NCBI GenBank assembly: GCA_016215705.1 | Contig: JACRIR010000082.1 | Location: 1 to 46,715, forward strand | Direction of reading: 5' to 3' | Length of the DNA: 46,715 nucleotides | Source of the DNA: Candidatus Poribacteria bacterium | Lineage (GTDB): Bacteria; Abyssobacteria; SURF-5 | Part shown: positions 15,720 to 24,284 of the stretch, one piece after another | Numbering within the stretch: the first letter of the stretch is position 1 | Layout of the letters: each line of letters opens with the position of its first letter | Program-made: the position numbers and the translations under genes | Notes under the pieces: generated by a model | What the model was told of the DNA's origin: nothing | Databases searched by the model: none | The model's input: the letters and a program-made list of their open reading frames with translations, nothing else

Positions 15720-16079
15720 ATGGATGCAATAAAGCTGAACATGAAGAAGGGGAAACTTGATTTTGACAATGCAATGAAGGAAGCGCGGAAGGCAGCCGCA
15801 AAGGCCGGCGGAAATGTGACACTCGTCTCGTACTGGGATCGGGAACGGGATTGGATGGTCCCAAGGGTCTCATGTCTGGACGCTGGCGACGACGGACACC
15901 GGATTTATGCGGAAAGCCATGGGGCTGATATACGGGTGACCGTGAACGACGGGGCTTTTGACTTCTATTTCTTCAGAATTCCCGGCGATGCGGTTGAGCC
16001 GGAAAGAGATCACAGCACGATTGTCAGCGTTCTCGATAAGCCCTGGCAGGAGACGTGCGAGAATTTCATCGGCGGCTGA
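15720..16079 (+). CDS. Small conserved-looking protein, possibly DUF5619-like
   Basis: This 119-residue soluble protein has an N-terminal charged helix (FDNAMKEARKAAAKAGGNVTLVSYWDRERDWMVP) followed by strands, including VNDGAFDFYFFRIPG. The combination of a helix, an S-Y-W-D-R motif and a late V-N-D-G-x-F-x-F-Y-F strand recalls DUF5619, but I recognise it only loosely. A strong GTAGGAGG site precedes the ATG. It appears to be a single-gene unit, possibly driven by the sigma-54-type site upstream. The function is unknown. Confidence 0.7.
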   Translation: MDAIKLNMKKGKLDFDNAMKEARKAAAKAGGNVTLVSYWDRERDWMVPRVSCLDAGDDGHRIYAESHGADIRVTVNDGAFDFYFFRIPGDAVEPERDHSTIVSVLDKPWQETCENFIGG

Positions 16080-16270
16080 GCCCGGACCCAAAACCCATTA
16101 CATCTCTGCCACCGGGGGCACAATGTTTGAGGAGGGGATTCTCTTTGACTCATCTTTGTGCTCTCGGTGGTGTTTCTTATGGCCAAGTCACCGGTTTCAG
16201 GTTTCACGGTTCAGGTTGAATTTGTGGGCGCGTGATTCGTCGCATCCTATCTTCTCTTTTGGATGTAGTC

Positions 16271-17395
16271 TTATCTTTCGGGGGTCTCCGTGCCAAGAAC
16301 TTCTGGTATTCGCTTCCCGTTCTGTTCATCGAAAAAATGAAGCTTGGACTCATGAACGGCATATCCGACTTCGGCGCCAACACCTGCATCCGCGTACCCG
16401 AGAACGCGCACGACGAATCTGAAACTTTCAGTTTCAAGATAGATGAGCGTCTCGCTTCCTAACGGTTCCACAGTCAGAACCCGCGCGCGACCTGCCAGCG
16501 AATTCTCTCCCGATAAATCTCCGATGCTTACGTCTTCGGGTCTGAAACCGAGAAACGCTTTCTGTCGAGCAACCGGAAGATTTGTGCGGGTCTTTAAAGA
16601 GAACCTGGCGACACCCAGTTCGATCTCCGTGCCTTCACCCCCCTCTCCCACGGAGCACGGAACAAAGTTCATCGCAGGGTTTCCAAAGAAGTTGGCGACG
16701 AACTTGCTCTGGGGATCGCGATAGAGTTCGACGGGCGAGCCCACTTGTTCGAGCGTCCCTGTATTCATCACGGCTATACGCTCGCCGAGCGTCATCGCTT
16801 CACTCTGATCGTGTGTCACATATACCATCGTCGCGCCGAGGGCATGATGAATATCCTTTATCTCCTGTCGTAGGCGGACTCGCAACGAAGCGTCGAGGTT
16901 GCTCAGAGGCTCGTCAAACAGGAAAACCTTGGGTTTGCGGACGAGCGCGCGCCCAAGCGCAACTCGCTGACGCTGGCCCCCCGACAGCTCTTTCGGCTTG
17001 CGCTTGAGCAATTCGGATATGCCGAGCATCGCTGCGACTTCGCCGACGCGTGAGCGGATTTCATTTTTCGGGCATCCCCGCATCTTGAGGCCAAACTCCA
17101 GATTGCCCGCCACGTCGAGATGCGGATACAGCGCATAATCCTGAAACACCATTGCGATGTCGCGATCTCTGGGCGGAATGTTATTGGCGAGCATGCCCGC
17201 TATGTGAATTTCGCCCGTCGTTGGAGTTTCGAGGCCGGCTATCAGCCGGAGCGCGGTCGATTTCCCGCTGCCGGAGGGGCCGACCAAAACCATGAGTTCG
17301 CCTTCCGGAACCTCGATGTTCAGGTTGCAGACGCCGACAGCGCCATTTTTGTATGACTTCGAGAGATTCTTGAGTACGAGCGCGGCCATTTTCAT
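16271..17395 (-). CDS. Sugar-type ABC transporter ATP-binding protein (UgpC/MsmK/MalK family)
   Basis: This 374-residue protein has Walker A G-P-S-G-S-G-K-S (39-46), the Q-loop F-Q-D-Y-A-L-Y-P-H, signature L-S-G-G-Q (137-141), Walker B V-F-L-F-D-E (157-162) and the switch histidine in Y-V-T-H-D. A C-terminal TOBE/OB regulatory domain includes F-R-P-E-D-V. These are the marks of the ATPases that drive carbohydrate importers of the CUT1 type. The matching permeases and binding protein are not next to it, so it may serve transporters encoded elsewhere, as MsmK does. The ATG at 17395 overlaps the stop of the upstream small membrane-protein gene (ATGA). Confidence 0.9.
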   Translation of the reverse strand: MKMAALVLKNLSKSYKNGAVGVCNLNIEVPEGELMVLVGPSGSGKSTALRLIAGLETPTTGEIHIAGMLANNIPPRDRDIAMVFQDYALYPHLDVAGNLEFGLKMRGCPKNEIRSRVGEVAAMLGISELLKRKPKELSGGQRQRVALGRALVRKPKVFLFDEPLSNLDASLRVRLRQEIKDIHHALGATMVYVTHDQSEAMTLGERIAVMNTGTLEQVGSPVELYRDPQSKFVANFFGNPAMNFVPCSVGEGGEGTEIELGVARFSLKTRTNLPVARQKAFLGFRPEDVSIGDLSGENSLAGRARVLTVEPLGSETLIYLETESFRFVVRVLGYADAGVGAEVGYAVHESKLHFFDEQNGKRIPEVLGTETPER

Positions 17396-17910
17396 CCCAG
17401 CAACTCGGAAATCTTCCGCGTGAGTCTCAACCTCCGCCGAAACGATGAGTTCAGGGCCAGAAACCACTTCAGAACGTAATATGCCGCTATTCCATAGAGA
17501 GCGCCGTAGAGGGTGGACGCGGCAATATCGGGAGTCGCGGCAATGAGCGCCCCTGCGATTTGGAAAGCTTTGTTCGTATCCTCTATCTTCTGGCTTATAT
17601 TTTGACCAAGAAAAGCCCTGAGTGAGTCTCCATACCTCTGTTCTGCTCCGATCAGGGGGGTAAGGGCTTGCGCGGCGCGATACTCGGCCCCTATGAGCAT
17701 GCCCGCGAAAGGCGCGCCGTATTTGGCGGCGAAGTCCACCAGGCCGATGGCCATGCGACCGAGCGCCGACCGCCGCCGCAGAGGGCCGTATCTCCTTGCT
17801 ATCTCGCGAACGTCGTCGCGGCTAATGGTGGAAGACAGGAAGTCCAACTCGCGATCAAGTAATTCGTTTCTCGAGATGCTTCTTTTCAGGCGCCTTATGT
17901 CCTTTGGCAT
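17392..17910 (-). CDS. Hypothetical small membrane-associated protein
   Basis: This 172-residue protein has a basic N-terminus, a glycine/alanine-rich middle and one clear hydrophobic segment near the C-terminus (ASTLYGALYGIAAYYVLKWFLAL), followed by a basic tail. No family is recognised. It is translationally coupled to the ABC ATPase gene, which suggests a common function, but it does not look like an ABC permease because there are too few helices and no EAA loop. Confidence 0.65.
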   Translation of the reverse strand: MPKDIRRLKRSISRNELLDRELDFLSSTISRDDVREIARRYGPLRRRSALGRMAIGLVDFAAKYGAPFAGMLIGAEYRAAQALTPLIGAEQRYGDSLRAFLGQNISQKIEDTNKAFQIAGALIAATPDIAASTLYGALYGIAAYYVLKWFLALNSSFRRRLRLTRKISELLG

Positions 17911-18112
17911 TCAGATGGTCTCCGTTTCCCGGTCCTCCAAAGAGGGAAATGATGTTCCCCCCTTTAGCAGAGGGGGGCGAGGGGGGATTTCTCAATATGA
18001 GCATTATGCCCCAAATTCATTCAACCAATAGTATGTTAGTTGACCGGTTCGCTTGCTGTCAATTCATGTGCGCGTCTTTGGCCTGCAATAGCGTGTTCAC
18101 GCAGGATCGAGG

Positions 18113-18183
18113 TAGGCGCGAATTCATTCGCATGGTATTTCCAGCCCATTCTCAACAAACTCCTGCGAATAAATTCGCACCTA
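18113..18183. repeat. Dispersed inverted repeat (TAGGCGCGAATTCATTCGCA type)
   Basis: The 20-base left arm (18113-18132) and right arm (18164-18183) pair with two mismatches around a 31-base loop. A single left arm of the same sequence is at about 9401-9420, where it forms the start of a glycosyltransferase gene. Confidence 0.8.
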
Positions 18184-18214
18184 CAAAATTGGTCCCCTTA
18201 TTCGCTTGCCCCAT

Positions 18215-18243
18215 TTGACATTCGACCAAAGCGAAAATATACT
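18215..18243 (+). promoter_or_regulatory. Strong sigma-70-type promoter, possibly giving a leaderless mRNA
   Basis: A perfect TTGACA (18215-18220), a 17-base spacer and TATACT (18238-18243). The expected transcription start falls at about 18250, the first base of the proposed ATG of the next gene. Confidence 0.7.
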
Positions 18244-18249
18244 TTGGAT

Positions 18250-20328
18250 ATGTCTATCATCATGGAGACGATCCTGGGCAGGCTCGGCTCACGTTTCACT
18301 CTGGATTTCCGCCCGAGGGAAAGACAGGTGTGGGCATCGCCGCTCGGCAGGATTTTTGACCGGCCACTCCGGCTCGCGATACTGCTTCAGGCAGGCGACA
18401 GGCAGTTCGCATGGCCATTCTCCCCGGGCGAACCGCCGGGTTTGTTCGAGCAAGAAATGACCATGACGAGCCTGACGTTCAAATGCGCGTCTGAGGCCGT
18501 CGGCATCGAGCTTCTGATAAAGTTCACCGCGCCGTTCTATCCGCAAAACGAGAGAGTATCGAGCGCGCCCTTCTTTTACCTCGACATCGCCTGCAGGCCG
18601 ATTACCCCGGCGCAAAGGTCAATTGCCGGGGAAGTGAAGGTTGCACTGTTTGCGGGCGACGACGAAGCCATTACCCGCGAGGATGCCGGCATAGTGGTTC
18701 GGGGTATGTATCGCATGTCGGCGGAAGCGCCGCTGGAGGATGCCGACGAGTTTTCCCGGGGCGAGTTCGCAGGCTCGACTGCGCTTGTCCCTATTCGGGG
18801 AAAGATGGCTCTCAAGGAGAACACGTTTTCGATTCCATACTCGGTTGAAAAAGGGACGGAGACCCGCGCGACGTTCATTCTGGCGGCGCACAGCGCCGAG
18901 ACGGTTCTTAAAGTGAACGAAGCGCTCCACCGGTTCAGGTATCTGAGATGGTTTCCCAATCTTTCGGCTGTGGCGGAGTTCGCCAGGCGCGACGAGCGCG
19001 ACAATCGAGAAATGTCTCTGCTCTTTGACAACCTGTTCCTCCGCTGTTCTTTCGGGCAGTCTGAGAAGAGTCTGCTCGCCTATTCTTTCCAATCACATCT
19101 CGCCACAACATGGTGGACGGAGCCGGCATCGGGCGCTGATTCCGACTGGTTCGGCTGTTGGGACAAGCGCGGTTACCACAATACACTCGAGAGCGAGTCT
19201 GTCTACGGCCTTCTCTATCTCAATCTTTGGCCGGAACTCCTCGAAAAACAGTTGAGCCAAAGGGCTTTGTTGGAGAAAATTACCGGTGTCTTTCCACCTC
19301 ATTGCGGCAGGTTCCTTTCGGTGCGCCCGGCCCGGGAGCAAGCCGCAGGAGTGGAGCAGACGAGCGACTTCCTCCTTGCGCTGTTCTCGCATTGGCGGTG
19401 GTGGAACCGTATCGAGCTGATTCATGCGAATGCGTCTCTCATACGAAGGCTGGCAAACGTTGTGCTTCGTTCGGATGCCGCGCAGGTTGAGCACGCGCGC
19501 GCACGCACTTCCCTCGTATTGAAAACATTGTGTGCGCTTGATGCCACCGCTCTCATGGCGGAAGATTTCAATGACGGGGATTTCTCCGAGTCATGCGCTC
19601 GTACCGTAAGGACGATGAAAGCGGTTTTCCGCGAGCGCGCTTGGCTCGAGGACCACTTCAGTCTGTCGTTGACGCGGGAAACAGACCCATTGGTCGAGCA
19701 AGCGAGCGGGAAGGATCAGGTTGAATGGGCGGAATACTGTATTACCACGCCGATCGGTTTGCTTCATCATCTCATGTGTGACTATTTCCCCGATCTGGAC
19801 CCGAAGTTATTTGTGCAGGACATTCTTTCATCTGCGGCAAAGACGCTTTCGGACCACGGCTGCGTATCCGCCGCCGAGAAGCCGAACAAACTGTCCATTT
19901 CGCTCAACATCTGTCGCGATATCGCGGCTGCATACTTCGGACTGGATTTCATCCGGATGGCGCAGCGCTATTGGAGTTTGCAGACGGCTGCAAACTCGAG
20001 CGAAGCGGGCTCCGGCTATGTTGACTCGCCCGATTTTCGGAGAAACCTTCCCGACCCGCGCGGGGCCGTTGCGATAGGGTTGTGCCAGGCGCTGCTCGGC
20101 CTCAAACTCGACAGGATCGAAGGCGGCCTTTTCGTATCACCACTTTCTGTTCCGGCAGAAGGGCCGATACTCCCGCTTGCGGATTGGCAGAACCGCCGGA
20201 CGCCGTGGGTCAGCGTGAAATGCGAAGGGAGCCACATGACGGCGCAGGTGGATGCGCGGGACCTCGTCGAGAACGTGGGCGAATTCGCAATCGATCCTCA
20301 CCCGGAACTCAAGTGGGGAGGCGCATAG
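18250..20328 (+). CDS. Glycosidase-like (alpha/alpha)6-type protein, function unknown
   Basis: This 692-residue protein without a signal peptide has an N-terminal beta-rich part (about 1-260) and a helical C-terminal part. The junction contains G-C-W-D-K-R-G-Y-H-N-T-L-E-S-E-S-V-Y-G-L (around residues 298-317) followed by L-W-P-E-L-L. This two-domain style resembles glycoside hydrolases of clan GH-O (GH52/GH116), in which an acidic residue in a comparable motif is catalytic. I cannot assign a family with certainty. The ATG at 18250 is chosen because the promoter ends at 18243, which excludes the 70 residues readable upstream. No Shine-Dalgarno is seen. It is divergent from a sugar-type ABC ATPase, in agreement with a carbohydrate role. 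Confidence 0.6.
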   Translation: MSIIMETILGRLGSRFTLDFRPRERQVWASPLGRIFDRPLRLAILLQAGDRQFAWPFSPGEPPGLFEQEMTMTSLTFKCASEAVGIELLIKFTAPFYPQNERVSSAPFFYLDIACRPITPAQRSIAGEVKVALFAGDDEAITREDAGIVVRGMYRMSAEAPLEDADEFSRGEFAGSTALVPIRGKMALKENTFSIPYSVEKGTETRATFILAAHSAETVLKVNEALHRFRYLRWFPNLSAVAEFARRDERDNREMSLLFDNLFLRCSFGQSEKSLLAYSFQSHLATTWWTEPASGADSDWFGCWDKRGYHNTLESESVYGLLYLNLWPELLEKQLSQRALLEKITGVFPPHCGRFLSVRPAREQAAGVEQTSDFLLALFSHWRWWNRIELIHANASLIRRLANVVLRSDAAQVEHARARTSLVLKTLCALDATALMAEDFNDGDFSESCARTVRTMKAVFRERAWLEDHFSLSLTRETDPLVEQASGKDQVEWAEYCITTPIGLLHHLMCDYFPDLDPKLFVQDILSSAAKTLSDHGCVSAAEKPNKLSISLNICRDIAAAYFGLDFIRMAQRYWSLQTAANSSEAGSGYVDSPDFRRNLPDPRGAVAIGLCQALLGLKLDRIEGGLFVSPLSVPAEGPILPLADWQNRRTPWVSVKCEGSHMTAQVDARDLVENVGEFAIDPHPELKWGGA

Positions 20329-20401
20329 GGGAACGGTTCAGATTCTCGAGTTCAGGTTCAAAGTTCAAGGCTGAGAGCTGAGGACCGAGGGCCAAAGTCG
20401 C

Positions 20402-20444
20402 GCTTATTCGGGAACACGATTCGGCATGGTGTCCCCGATTAAGC
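20402..20444. repeat. CGGGGACAC hairpin family, copy 2 (degenerate)
   Basis: Two 20-base arms pair at 16 of 20 positions around a CGG loop. It lies between the ends of two convergent genes (stops at 20328 and 20448). Confidence 0.8.
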
Positions 20445-20447
20445 TTG

Positions 20448-21776
20448 TCAGCCGCGCGCCACTACATACCTGACAACAAAGAGGGCCGAGAATATATAGA
20501 CGAAGGCGTTGACTTCCTTCCCGCGTCCACTCAGCAGTTTAATCAGAGAATACGAAATGAAGCCGAATGCTATGCCGTCGGTGATGCTGAACGTGAGCGG
20601 CATCATAATCATGGCGAGGAACGCAGGCACGGATTCGGTGTAGTCTTCCCAGTTGATAGACTTCGCGCTGGTCATCATCATGCTGCCGACAATGATAAGG
20701 GGCGGCGCGATAACTGGGTAAAGATGCAACCCGCCATATTCGACCGCCCCCCCAACCATCTTGGCCAACGGATAGAAGAAGAGCGCGAAAATGAACAACA
20801 AAGCCGTTACCATATTGGCCATGCCGGTCCGCCCGCCTTCGGATACTCCCGCAGCGCTCTCGATGTAACTCGAGACCGTTGAAGTTCCGAATAACGTGCC
20901 GACCACGGTTCCTATGGCGTCTGCAAGCAAAGCGCGTTCTGCCCGCGGGAGTTTTCCGTTGACCATGAAGCCGGCGCGTTCGCCTATGCCCACAAGCGTG
21001 CCGACCGAATCGAACAGATCAAGGAAAAAGAACACGAATATGACCATGAGGATGTCCGCAAATCTCCCTGATCTAAAAACACCCAGGATATCAAGTTTCA
21101 TGAAGGTAGGAGCGACGGAAGGAGGCGCACTGAGGATTCCCTCAAATTTCACGAGGCCGAGCAACCACCCCGCGAAGGCCGTGACCAGGATGCCGATGAG
21201 TATAGCGCCCCGGACTCGAATGGCAAAGAGGAAGGTTATTAAGAGAACGCCAAACAACGACAGTAGTACGGGAGCGCTGTGAAGGTCGCCAAGCTTGACT
21301 AGCGTTCCCGGCTGGCCCACAACGAGGCCCGACCATTCCATCCCCACGAGCGCGATCAGGAAACCAATTCCCACGGCTATCGCGCTCTTGAGCGATTGCG
21401 GAATCGCATCCACGATCCGGGCGCGGAAACTGAAGAGTGAGAGGATTATGAAGAGCGAACCGGAAATGAAGTTTGCGCCGAGAGCCACCTGCCAACTGTA
21501 TCCCATGAGGCCGCAAATAGTGAAGACAAAAAAGAAATTGTGCCCCATAGCGGGCGCCTGGGCGATAGGATAGTTTGCCAGGATTCCGGTGGCAAACGTT
21601 GCGAGGGCGCTCGAAACGCACGTTGCCACGAGCACGGCTCCATGATCCATGCCGCACGGCGTCATGCTCAGCACCGCCGGCTGCACGAAGATGATGTAGG
21701 ACATCGTCATGAAAGTGGAGAGGCCGGCGATGATTTCTGTTCGAGGGGTGGAGCCTTTTGCCTGAGGGTCGAACAT
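20448..21776 (-). CDS. NCS2-family nucleobase permease (AzgA-like)
   Basis: This 442-residue membrane protein has about 12-14 helices. Family features include the opening TEIIAGLSTFMTMSYIIFVQPAVLS, the A-P-A-M-G-H-N-F-F-F substrate-site segment and the D-L-F-D-S-V-G-T-L-V-G block. T-S-T-V-S-S-Y-I-E-S-A-A-G-V-S-E-G-G-R-T-G follows. Such proteins import purines such as adenine, guanine or hypoxanthine with protons. The usual A-P-G-M-G-x-N is A-P-A-M-G-H-N here, so the specificity may differ. The ATG at 21776 lies 8 bases after a GGAGG site. The alternative GTG at 21785 lies inside that site. It is the last gene of the tldD-to-permease operon. Confidence 0.9.
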   Translation of the reverse strand: MFDPQAKGSTPRTEIIAGLSTFMTMSYIIFVQPAVLSMTPCGMDHGAVLVATCVSSALATFATGILANYPIAQAPAMGHNFFFVFTICGLMGYSWQVALGANFISGSLFIILSLFSFRARIVDAIPQSLKSAIAVGIGFLIALVGMEWSGLVVGQPGTLVKLGDLHSAPVLLSLFGVLLITFLFAIRVRGAILIGILVTAFAGWLLGLVKFEGILSAPPSVAPTFMKLDILGVFRSGRFADILMVIFVFFFLDLFDSVGTLVGIGERAGFMVNGKLPRAERALLADAIGTVVGTLFGTSTVSSYIESAAGVSEGGRTGMANMVTALLFIFALFFYPLAKMVGGAVEYGGLHLYPVIAPPLIIVGSMMMTSAKSINWEDYTESVPAFLAMIMMPLTFSITDGIAFGFISYSLIKLLSGRGKEVNAFVYIFSALFVVRYVVARG

Positions 21777-21821
21777 GGGAGACACCTCCTTAAGAAAGGC
21801 AAAGGACGAAGGCAGCAGCAG

Positions 21822-22316
21822 TTATTGCTCGCGGTGAACGTATAGTTTTTCTTTGAGCCGATGCTCAACGGGCTCCGGCACAAACGCGCTTATGTCACCC
21901 CCAAACTCTATCAACTCTTTGACGAGGCTGGAGCTGATAAAGGAGTAGTTTTCATGAGTCATCAGGAATATGGTCTCAAAGGAGTCGTTTAGCTTTCTAT
22001 TGGTGAGCGCCATTTGGAATTCGTACTCGAAATCCGAGAAGGCTCTGAGGCCACGAACGACACAGCAAGCGTTTCTCTTCCGAACATAGTCCACGAGCAG
22101 GCCGTCGAATGCGTCGACGGTCACATTTCCGAACTTGCCGGTCAGTTCGCTGATCATCTCGATCCTCTCGGATATCGTAAAAAGGCTGTTCTTGCGGATG
22201 TTGTGCGCGATTGCAACAACGAGTTCATCAAATAGTCCCCTTGCGCGCGCGATAATATCCATATGACCGTACGTAATGGGATCAAAACTGCCCGGATAAA
22301 TGCATATACGCTTCAT
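21822..22316 (-). CDS. coaD: Phosphopantetheine adenylyltransferase CoaD
   Basis: This 164-residue protein is full length. It has the nucleotidyltransferase motif Y-P-G-S-F-D-P-I-T-Y-G-H (H18), the V-V-R-G-L-R segment and the C-terminal I-S-S-S-L-V-K-E-L. CoaD transfers AMP from ATP to 4'-phosphopantetheine, the fourth step of coenzyme A synthesis. Its ATG overlaps the stop of larC by four bases. The gene has no functional link to its neighbours that I can see beyond sharing the operon. Confidence 0.97.
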   Translation of the reverse strand: MKRICIYPGSFDPITYGHMDIIARARGLFDELVVAIAHNIRKNSLFTISERIEMISELTGKFGNVTVDAFDGLLVDYVRKRNACCVVRGLRAFSDFEYEFQMALTNRKLNDSFETIFLMTHENYSFISSSLVKELIEFGGDISAFVPEPVEHRLKEKLYVHREQ

Positions 22317-23497
22317 ATTTGCTCTCCCAATTCTCCTATTGCTGAATTCTTGGCTGCGTCATACACACGCTTGAGCGACACCTTGTGAGCGCGCGCTATT
22401 TTCCTGCAGTCATCGAACTCCGGCGAAACCGACATCAGACGTCCTTCGCCCGCTCCGATCTTGACTTTCACGGGTCCCCACTCGGTGTGGGCGTCGATTG
22501 TCGTGCGGCTCAGCTTCAGCCGCGCTTCGCGGTGGTACCTCACGCCGAACGTGGTCGATTCCGAGAACACCAGCGAGGCCAGCGCGGGAGTATCGGCCGG
22601 CTCGCACAGAACGGTGAGTTGCGTGCCGGGCCGCGTCTTCTTCGCTTGTATCGGCGTCAGATAGACATCGAGCGCGCCTCTCTCGAAAAGCAGCTCCATC
22701 AGGTATTCGAAGAACTCGGGGTTCATGTCGTCGATGTTAGTGTTCATGACCACGATGTCGTCGCCGGCGAAGGCTTCGGTCGACTCGCCGACAATGACCC
22801 GAAGCAGGTTCGGCCACTCCGGGAACTCATGCTTGCCCGCGCCATAACCATGAAACAACACACGCTGCGGAGGAAGCGGCCCGAAGCTTTTCACAAGCGA
22901 CTTCAGAATGACCGCGCCGGTGGGGGTAACAAGCTCGGCCTGCGGACCTCGCGAGTATATTGGGATCCCCTCGAGCAGCTTGAGAGCTGCCGGAGCGGGA
23001 ACCGGCAGCACGCCGTGTTTGCACTCCGCAAAGCCGCCACCCACATTGACGGGAGACGCATACGCCTCCTCTATTCCAAGCTCCTCCAGGCCAACCAGCG
23101 CACCGACCACGTCGACGATGGAATCGATCGCACCCACTTCATGAAAGTGGATCTTATCCGGTGTCGTTGAGTGAATCGCAGCCTCGACATTCGCCAGGAG
23201 CCCAAAGATTGCCTTCGCCTTCTGGCGGATCGTTTGCGGCAGGGCGCTCAAGTCGAAGAGTTCTGAAATTTCTTTCAGCCCGCGCTCATGTTGCTGCGTC
23301 TCCTTCACTTCGACAAAGAAGCTTGTCGCGCTCAGATGTCGCCGCGACGTTCTTTCGGCCCGCAGCTCGCAGCCTTTGAGTGGAAGCAGCGACAGAGCTT
23401 TTCGCAAACAGTCTATGTCGAGTCCGGCGTCGAGGAGGGAGCCAATGACCATATCGCCGCTGATCCCCGAGAAACAGTCAAAATAGATATGTCTCAA
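22313..23497 (-). CDS. larC: Nickel-pincer cofactor biosynthesis protein LarC
   Basis: This 394-residue protein is the complete, uninterrupted form of LarC. The N-terminal YFDCFSGISGDMVIGSLLDAG is diagnostic, as are F-H-E-V-G-A-I-D-S-I-V-D-V-V-G and the middle T-P-T-G-A-V-I-L-K block. The C-terminal half carries N-I-D-D-M-N-P-E-F-F-E-Y. LarC uses CTP to insert nickel into the dithiocarboxylated nicotinate ring. In some lactobacilli the protein is made from two ORFs by frameshifting, but here it is one frame. It lies 18 bases after larB. Confidence 0.95.
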   Translation of the reverse strand: MRHIYFDCFSGISGDMVIGSLLDAGLDIDCLRKALSLLPLKGCELRAERTSRRHLSATSFFVEVKETQQHERGLKEISELFDLSALPQTIRQKAKAIFGLLANVEAAIHSTTPDKIHFHEVGAIDSIVDVVGALVGLEELGIEEAYASPVNVGGGFAECKHGVLPVPAPAALKLLEGIPIYSRGPQAELVTPTGAVILKSLVKSFGPLPPQRVLFHGYGAGKHEFPEWPNLLRVIVGESTEAFAGDDIVVMNTNIDDMNPEFFEYLMELLFERGALDVYLTPIQAKKTRPGTQLTVLCEPADTPALASLVFSESTTFGVRYHREARLKLSRTTIDAHTEWGPVKVKIGAGEGRLMSVSPEFDDCRKIARAHKVSLKRVYDAAKNSAIGELGEQI

Positions 23498-23515
23498 TGA
23501 CTTTCTCCGGAACGC

Positions 23516-24265
23516 CTATTTCCGACTGGCGATAAGGCTCGCAAAATAGCCCGCGCCGAATCCATTGTCGATGTTGACGACGGAGACGCCGGGCGAGCAC
23601 GTGTTCAGCATTCCCAGGAGCGCAGCCAGTCCGCCGAAACTGGCCCCATAGCCAATGCTGGTTGGAACGGCCACGACAGGACATTCTACCAGACCGCCGA
23701 CGACGCTTGCAAGCGCGCCCTCCATCCCGGCCGCCACGACCACAGCGTCCGACCTTGATATGTCGTGTCTGCGGTCGAACAGCCTATGGATACCGGCGAC
23801 GCCGACGTCGTACACGCGCAACACGCGGCAGCCCATCATATCAGCCGTCACCGCGGCCTCTTCCGCCACGGGAATATCAGACGTGCCCGCGGTCACGATG
23901 GTGACGTTGCCTTTGCGCCTCTTTATCGGGCGCACCGTAATGGTCATCGCACGCGCGTCGGAATTATACTCTGCGCCCTTATGGACTGCATGGACCGACT
24001 CGAAAACCTCGCGAGAAACTCTTGTGGCAAGCACGTTGCACTCGCGCTCAACCATCTTGTCGACAATGGCCATAATCTGTTCCGGGGTCTTATTCTCGCA
24101 CAGGACCACCTCGGGAAACCCCCTCCTCAAGTGCCGGTGGTGATCGAGTTTGGCGAATCCCAGGTCCTCATATGGCAACTCCTTCAGTGACACCATCGCT
24201 TCTTCAATGCTCATCTTGCCGTTTGCCACAGCGGCCATTATCGAGCGCAGTTTGTCGGGGTGCAT
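23516..24265 (-). CDS. larB: Nickel-pincer cofactor biosynthesis protein LarB (PurE-like)
   Basis: This 249-residue protein has the LarB N-terminal region, with [11 protein letters not shown] and R-R-G-F-P-E-V-V near residues 35-55. A PurE/AIR-carboxylase-like C-terminal domain follows, with [27 protein letters not shown] and V-P-T-S-I-G-Y-G. LarB carboxylates nicotinic acid adenine dinucleotide and cleaves it to begin pincer cofactor synthesis. larC is next, while larE and a LarA-type racemase are not in the window. The gene begins 19 bases after the giant AAA+ gene and shares its transcript. Confidence 0.95.
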   Translation of the reverse strand: MHPDKLRSIMAAVANGKMSIEEAMVSLKELPYEDLGFAKLDHHRHLRRGFPEVVLCENKTPEQIMAIVDKMVERECNVLATRVSREVFESVHAVHKGAEYNSDARAMTITVRPIKRRKGNVTIVTAGTSDIPVAEEAAVTADMMGCRVLRVYDVGVAGIHRLFDRRHDISRSDAVVVAAGMEGALASVVGGLVECPVVAVPTSIGYGASFGGLAALLGMLNTCSPGVSVVNIDNGFGAGYFASLIASRK

Positions 24266-24284
24266 TTTCTTTTCATATCTCCGT

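Larger units (their letters stand above)
17911..18249. other. Divergent promoter region with repeats
   Basis: The region between the ABC gene pair and the glycosidase-like gene holds a CCCCCCT/AGGGGGG inverted motif near 17950-17985, the inverted repeat at 18113-18183 and a strong promoter at 18215-18243. No additional gene is supported. Confidence 0.6.

Noticed and set aside
18040-18249. N-terminal extension of the glycosidase-like protein to 18040
   Set aside because: It would run through an inverted repeat and the strong promoter at 18215-18243, and its residues are repeat-derived.
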